Shown: positions 1 to 7,148 of the stretch, one piece after another
How positions within the stretch are numbered: position 1 is the stretch's first letter
How the letters are laid out: every line of letters starts with the position of its first letter
Assembly (NCBI GenBank): GCA_024653405.1
Contig: JANLGB010000112.1
Span: forward strand, 1-7,148
Direction of reading: 5' to 3'
Source of the DNA: Candidatus Saccharicenans sp.
Lineage (GTDB): Bacteria > Acidobacteriota > Aminicenantia > Aminicenantales > Saccharicenantaceae
DNA length: 7,148 nucleotides
Translations under genes and position numbers: made by a program
Notes under the pieces: model-generated
The model's database searches: none
Told to the model about the DNA's origin: nothing
The model's input: the letters and a program-made list of their open reading frames with translations, nothing else

Positions 1-2656
1 CCGACCTGTCCTCGGCCATGCCCCAGGACCTGATCAATTCCAAGCCGGTCATTGCAGCCCTGAAAGAGTTCTTCGGCAGTTCCCAGCTCTCCCAGTTTAT
101 GGACCAGATCAATACCCTGGCCGAGCTAACCCATAAGAGAAGGCTGAGCGCCTTGGGACCGGGCGGTCTCAGCCGGGAAAGAGCCGGTTTTGAAGTCAGG
201 GATATCCAGACTTCACATTACGGCCGCATCTGCCCGATCGAAACGCCAGAAGGTCCCAACATTGGTCTGATTGCCTCTCTGAGCTGCTACGCCCGGATAA
301 ATGAATACGGGTTCATAGAAACTCCTTACCGCAAGGTGGAAAAAGGCCGGGTGGTTGATTACGTGAAAATCATCCATCCCGGGGCCACCGATTACCGCCC
401 GGGGCAACTGGTCCGCAAGGAAGAAATAGAAAAGGCCGTCAACCAGCTGCAGGAGCAGAAAGTCAGGAACCTGCCCCTCTACGAGCCTTACATTTTCTAT
501 CTCACCGCCTGGGAAGAAGAGAATTATAAGATTGCCCAGGCCAACGTGGAGCTGGATGCCCGCGGCTATATCAAACAAGAACTGGTCAGTGCCCGCGACC
601 GGGGCAACTTCAGAATCCTGCGGCGGGAAGAAATTGATTTTATGGATGTCTCGCCCAAGCAGCTGGTTTCCCTGTCGGCGGCTCTGATTCCTTTCCTGGA
701 GCACGACGATGCCAACCGAGCCCTGATGGGTTCCAACATGCAGCGCCAGGCAGTGCCCCTGCTGAAGCCCGAAGCGCCCCTGATCGGGACCGGTATTGAG
801 CACATCGTGGCCAAAGGTTCTGGCGACGTGGTGGTCTGTGAACGCTCGGGCGTAGTGGAATTTGTTGATGCCGAAAGAATCATCGTCAGAGTGGATGAAA
901 AGGAAAACAGCCTTTACGACCTGGGCACCGACCTTTACCTTTTAACTAAGTTCCTCCGGACCAACCAGAATACCTGCATCAACCAGAGGCCGACAGTCAA
1001 GAAGGGCGACCGGGTGGTCAAAGGTCAGATCCTGGCCGACGGCTCCTGCACCGACTGCGGCGAGCTGGCCCTCGGCCGCAACATTCTCTGCGCTTTCATG
1101 CCCTGGCGCGGTTATAACTTTGAAGACGCCATCATCGTCAGCGAAAAGCTGATCAAGGAAGATGTTTTTACATCCATCCACATCGTGGAAGAGATGATCG
1201 AAGCCCGGGATACCAAGCTCGGTCCCGAGGAAATCACCCGGGACATTCCCAACGTTTCGGAAAACCTGCTGCGCAACCTGGATGAAAACGGCATCGTCCG
1301 GATCGGAGCTTACGTCAAGCCGGGCGACATCCTGGTGGGCAAGGTGGCTCCCAAGGGTGAAACCCAGCTGTCGCCGGAAGAGAAATTGCTCAAGGCCATC
1401 TTCGGCGAAAAAGCCCTGGATGTTAAGGATGCCTCGTTGTACTGCCCGCCTGGAGTCGAGGGCACGGTGATCGATGTCCGCATCTTTACCCGGCGCGGTC
1501 AGGAAAAGAACGAGCGGGCCAAGATCATAGAAAAAGAAGAAATCGCCAAGATGAAGCGGAACCTGGAAGATGAGATCGAGATCCTGGAAAAGGAAAAATG
1601 GCGCCGCATCAAGAATCTGATCAAGGGCCAGGTGGTCGGCAAGAACGCCAAGATCAACGGCCGGACCATAGAGAAAGGCACCAGGCTGACCGAGAAACTG
1701 CTGGAGATCCTGGAATTTGACGACCTGAAAGACCTGGAAGAACTGAAGCTTCCAGCCGAGGCTGAACGGGACGAAAAAATCAGGGACCTGGAGCGCAAGG
1801 TTAAGAGGCAGATTGAAGCCCTGAAGGCTGAATTCAAGGAAAAAGTTGAGACCCTCAAAAAGGGAGACGAGCTGGCCCCCGGCGTTATCCAGGCCATCAA
1901 AGTCTTTATCGCCATGAAGAGAAGGCTATCGGTCGGCGACAAGATGTCCGGGCGACACGGCAACAAGGGCGTTATCGCCAAGATAGTGCCCGAAGAGGAT
2001 ATGCCCAGGCTGCCCGACGGTACCCCGGTGGACATTGTGCTCAACCCCCTGGGCGTCCCGTCCCGTATGAACCTGGGACAGATCCTGGAAACCCACGCCG
2101 GCTGGGCGGCCCGCAAGATGAACCTGTGGCTGTCTTCTCCCGTTTTTGACGGGGCCAAAGAAGAAGAAATCAAGGAGCTTTTGAGAAAAGCCGGGCTGCC
2201 CGAAACGGGCAAAATCAGGCTGTACGACGGTCTGACCGGCCAGCCTTTCGACCAGGAAGTAACGGTTGGCTACATTTACATGATGAAACTCTACCACCTG
2301 GTTGATGATAAGATTCACGCCAGGTCGACAGGGCCTTACTCCCTGATCACCCAGCAACCTCTCGGCGGCAAGGCCCAGTTCGGCGGACAGAGGTTCGGAG
2401 AGATGGAAGTCTGGGCCCTGGAAGCTTACGGTGCCGCTTACACCTTGCAGGAGATCCTGACTGTCAAGTCGGACGACGTCGAGGGCCGGGCCAAGATTTA
2501 TGAAGCCATTGTCAAGGGCGACCTGGATTTTCAGCCCGGATTGCCGGAATCGGTCAACGTGCTCATCCGGGAACTCCAGGGGCTGTCCCTTAACATAGAA
2601 TTGCTTAAAGGCGAGAAAGAGGAAGCGTTGCCCTGGGGTATGGAAATACCCCAGGG

Positions 2657-2660
<4 letters not shown>
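1..2660 (+). CDS. rpoB: RNA polymerase beta subunit, C-terminal two thirds (5' partial)
   Basis: Beta subunit of DNA-dependent RNA polymerase, which forms one side of the active-site cleft and binds rifampicin. The reading frame is already open at the left edge (first full codon at base 3) and begins near E. coli residue 483, so roughly 480 N-terminal residues are missing; 885 residues are visible. Landmarks in order: the rifampicin cluster ([13 protein letters not shown] at bases 69–107, [13 protein letters not shown] at 129–167); [14 protein letters not shown]; the active-site pair in NFEDA (Glu at 1122, Asp at 1125, equivalent to E. coli E813/D814); a charged helical insertion of the SI2/beta-i9 type (about bases 1500–1860); the lysines of [12 protein letters not shown] (1941 and 1965, equivalent to K1065/K1073); [11 protein letters not shown]; and the C-terminal [22 protein letters not shown] block that packs on beta'. 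The family usually ends shortly after NIEL; here an extra tail ([19 protein letters not shown]) follows, and its last nine codons are the arms and loop of a hairpin. The TAA stop overlaps the rpoC frame. Identification is certain. Confidence 0.98.
2609..2660 (+). other. rpoB/rpoC overlapping reading frames at the junction
   Basis: The rpoC frame (-1 relative to rpoB) is open from just after a TAA at 2606–2608, so both frames are open over about 52 bases up to the rpoB stop at 2658–2660. The overlap contains a possible Shine-Dalgarno sequence (AGAGGA, 2618–2623). Possible rpoC starts are CTG at 2633, ATA at 2657 and ATT at 2660. There is no ATG, GTG or TTG in the rpoC frame here or anywhere before base 2864. 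ATA at 2657 overlaps the TAA stop as ATAA, the same geometry as the common ATGA stop/start overlap, differing by a single base. A -1 shift inside this overlap would instead join beta to beta' as one polypeptide. Frame openness is read directly; the mechanism is inference. Confidence 0.75.
2631..2656 (+). repeat. Perfect 11-bp inverted repeat with GGAA tetraloop at the end of rpoB
   Basis: CCCTGGGGTAT (2631–2641), loop GGAA (2642–2645), ATACCCCAGGG (2646–2656). The arms are perfectly complementary with no mismatch, and GGAA fits the stable GNRA tetraloop class. The stem ends two bases before the rpoB stop codon. It is not followed by a T-run, so it does not look like an intrinsic terminator. 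In RNA it should form a strong hairpin covering the bases where a Shine-Dalgarno sequence for rpoC would lie, so rpoC translation probably depends on ribosomes finishing rpoB. It could alternatively be an RNase processing site, a transcript stabiliser or a small palindromic insertion. The structure is seen directly; the function is inferred. Confidence 0.85.
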
Positions 2661-6784
<4,124 letters not shown>

Positions 6785-6883
6785 CCACGGCCTGGCCCAG
6801 GCCGGTCGCGGTCTTGGGGATGGTCCCCATCAGGGGAAAAAGGCCAGCCAGCGTTCCGGTTTTTGGCCCGGCCGGGCTGGTGT
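6785..6883 (+). other. GC-rich intergenic block with several short inverted repeats after rpoC
   Basis: This holds no gene. It contains CGGCCTG/CAGGCCG (6788–6794 with 6798–6804, 3-base loop) immediately after the rpoC stop; TGGGGA/TCCCCA (6815–6820 with 6824–6829); TCCCC/GGGGA (6824–6828 with 6833–6837), which shares its arm with the previous stem; CCAGCC/GGCTGG (6844–6849 with 6875–6880); and the 12-base perfect palindrome GCCCGGCCGGGC (6866–6877). None is directly followed by a T-run on the + strand, so a standard rho-independent terminator is not clear. The block may still slow or stabilise the rpoBC transcript 3' end. Confidence 0.6.
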
Positions 6884-6890
6884 AAAAAAA

Positions 6891-6936
6891 AGCAAAATAG
6901 CCTGTCATTTTCTTGACAAGAGAGACTGATTTTGCT
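6891..6936. repeat. Nested inverted repeats around the rpsL promoter
   Basis: Outer arms AGCAAAAT (6891–6898) and ATTTTGCT (6929–6936) are perfectly complementary. Inside lies the dyad TGTCA (6903–6907) and TGACA (6914–6918), separated by six bases, whose right half is part of the -35 hexamer. An alternative pair AATAGC (6896–6901) with GCTATT (6934–6939) overlaps the outer arms. The dyad could be an operator because it covers the -35 box, or the symmetry could be chance in an AT-rich stretch. Confidence 0.5.
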
Positions 6937-6941
6937 ATTCT
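6913..6941 (+). promoter_or_regulatory. Predicted sigma70-type promoter for rpsL
   Basis: The -35 hexamer TTGACA (6913–6918) matches the consensus fully. After a 17-base spacer comes TATTCT (6936–6941), a 4 of 6 match to TATAAT, preceded by TG at 6933–6934 in the extended -10 position. An A8 run (6884–6891) and AAAAT upstream could act as an UP element. Expected transcription start is near A6948, giving a leader of about 69 bases. This would let rpsL (and presumably the str operon genes beyond it) be transcribed separately from rpoBC. Confidence 0.7.
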
Positions 6942-6980
6942 TCAAGCATATTTCTCGGGAAATTCATCCTGGGAAGAGAA

Positions 6981-7002
6981 TATAAATATTTTTCTATTTA
7001 TA
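6981..7002 (+). repeat. AU-rich hairpin in the rpsL leader
   Basis: TATAAATA (6981–6988), loop TTTTTC (6989–6994), TATTTATA (6995–7002): an 8-bp perfect inverted repeat made only of A and T, ending just before the Shine-Dalgarno sequence. The stem should be weak and temperature-sensitive. Its 5' arm can also pair with a second copy of the 3' heptamer at 7009–7015, which would place the Shine-Dalgarno sequence inside a loop. Confidence 0.6.
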
Positions 7003-7008
7003 GAGGAG
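7003..7008 (+). promoter_or_regulatory. Ribosome binding site of rpsL
   Basis: GAGGAG (7003–7008) lies 8 bases before the GTG at 7017 and decides that start. It sits exactly between two identical heptamers ATTTATA (6996–7002 and 7009–7015). Confidence 0.9.
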
Positions 7009-7016
7009 ATTTATAA

Positions 7017-7148
7017 GTGCCAACTGTTAACCAACTGGTACGAAAGGGTAGGACGCCCAAAAAGTACAAGAGTAAAGCTCCGGCTCTTGAGTCCTGTCCG
7101 CAGAAAAGAGGAGTCTGTGTCCGCGTTTTTACCACCACGCCCAAGAAG
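7017..7148 (+). CDS. rpsL: 30S ribosomal protein S12, N-terminal part (3' partial)
   Basis: S12 of the small ribosomal subunit lies at the decoding centre and helps tRNA selection accuracy. The 44 visible codons read [11 protein letters not shown] after the initiator, then [23 protein letters not shown], the universal S12 N-terminus (E. coli [34 protein letters not shown]). The start is GTG, supported by the alignment at residue 2 and by GAGGAG 8 bases upstream. K43 and K44 (counting the initiator), where changes give streptomycin resistance in other bacteria, are lysine, i.e. wild type; they are the last two codons of the window. About two thirds of the protein, including PNSALRK and the second loop, lies outside. 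It was too short for a long-ORF screen but is unmistakable. Confidence 0.96.
   Translation, partial: MPTVNQLVRKGRTPKKYKSKAPALESCPQKRGVCVRVFTTTPKK

Noticed and set aside
1499..2212. Minus-strand open frame of 237 codons, Ser/Arg-rich, inside rpoB
   Set aside because: The low-complexity Ser/Arg composition is what the complement of Lys/Glu-rich codons gives; it is an antisense shadow of the beta insertion.
6844..6891. Rho-independent terminator after rpoC
   Set aside because: The GC hairpin is followed by A8, not T-rich sequence, on the + strand. Read on the minus strand, CCAGCC/GGCTGG is followed by T5, but no minus-strand gene needs it.
6981..6986. TATAAA as a second -10 box for rpsL
   Set aside because: No reasonable -35 lies about 17 bases upstream, and the sequence is better explained as an arm of the leader hairpin.

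Overview
The window is a bacterial RNA polymerase / ribosomal protein locus in the common order rpoB–rpoC–rpsL, all on the + strand. It holds the C-terminal two thirds of rpoB (5' end outside the window), the whole of rpoC, an intergenic region of 232 bp, and the first 44 codons of rpsL (3' end outside the window). There is no sign of mobile elements, CRISPR, tRNA or rRNA genes, and base composition is even across both large genes.

The organism looks like a diderm, Gram-negative-type bacterium of moderate-to-high GC. The beta' trigger loop carries a long insertion (about 180 residues, SI3-like) and beta carries a helical insertion of the E. coli SI2/beta-i9 type. No L7Ae-like gene lies between rpoC and rpsL, as is usual in Firmicutes. 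By memory of protein style only, it resembles Acidobacteriota / Candidatus Aminicenantes; this is a tentative guess, since no search was possible.

Layout. Bases 1–2660: rpoB, with the rifampicin cluster near the left edge and the active-site acidic pair and lysines further in. Bases 2631–2656: a perfect 11-bp inverted repeat with a GGAA tetraloop, forming the last codons of rpoB. Bases 2657–6784: rpoC, complete in domain content but with no ATG, GTG or TTG start in its frame. Bases 6785–6883: GC-rich block full of short inverted repeats. Bases 6884–7016: AT-rich block with a good sigma70-type promoter (TTGACA, 17 bp, extended -10) and an AU-rich leader whose Shine-Dalgarno sequence sits between two identical heptamers. 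Bases 7017–7148: rpsL, with a GTG start.

The beta and beta' subunits together form the RNA polymerase catalytic core, and S12 sits in the ribosomal decoding centre. The genes themselves are conserved housekeeping genes. The parts worth a second look are the rpoB/rpoC junction (a strong hairpin, overlapping frames and a missing start codon, suggesting ATA/ATT initiation, a -1 shift or fusion, or a one-base error) and the rpsL promoter/leader.
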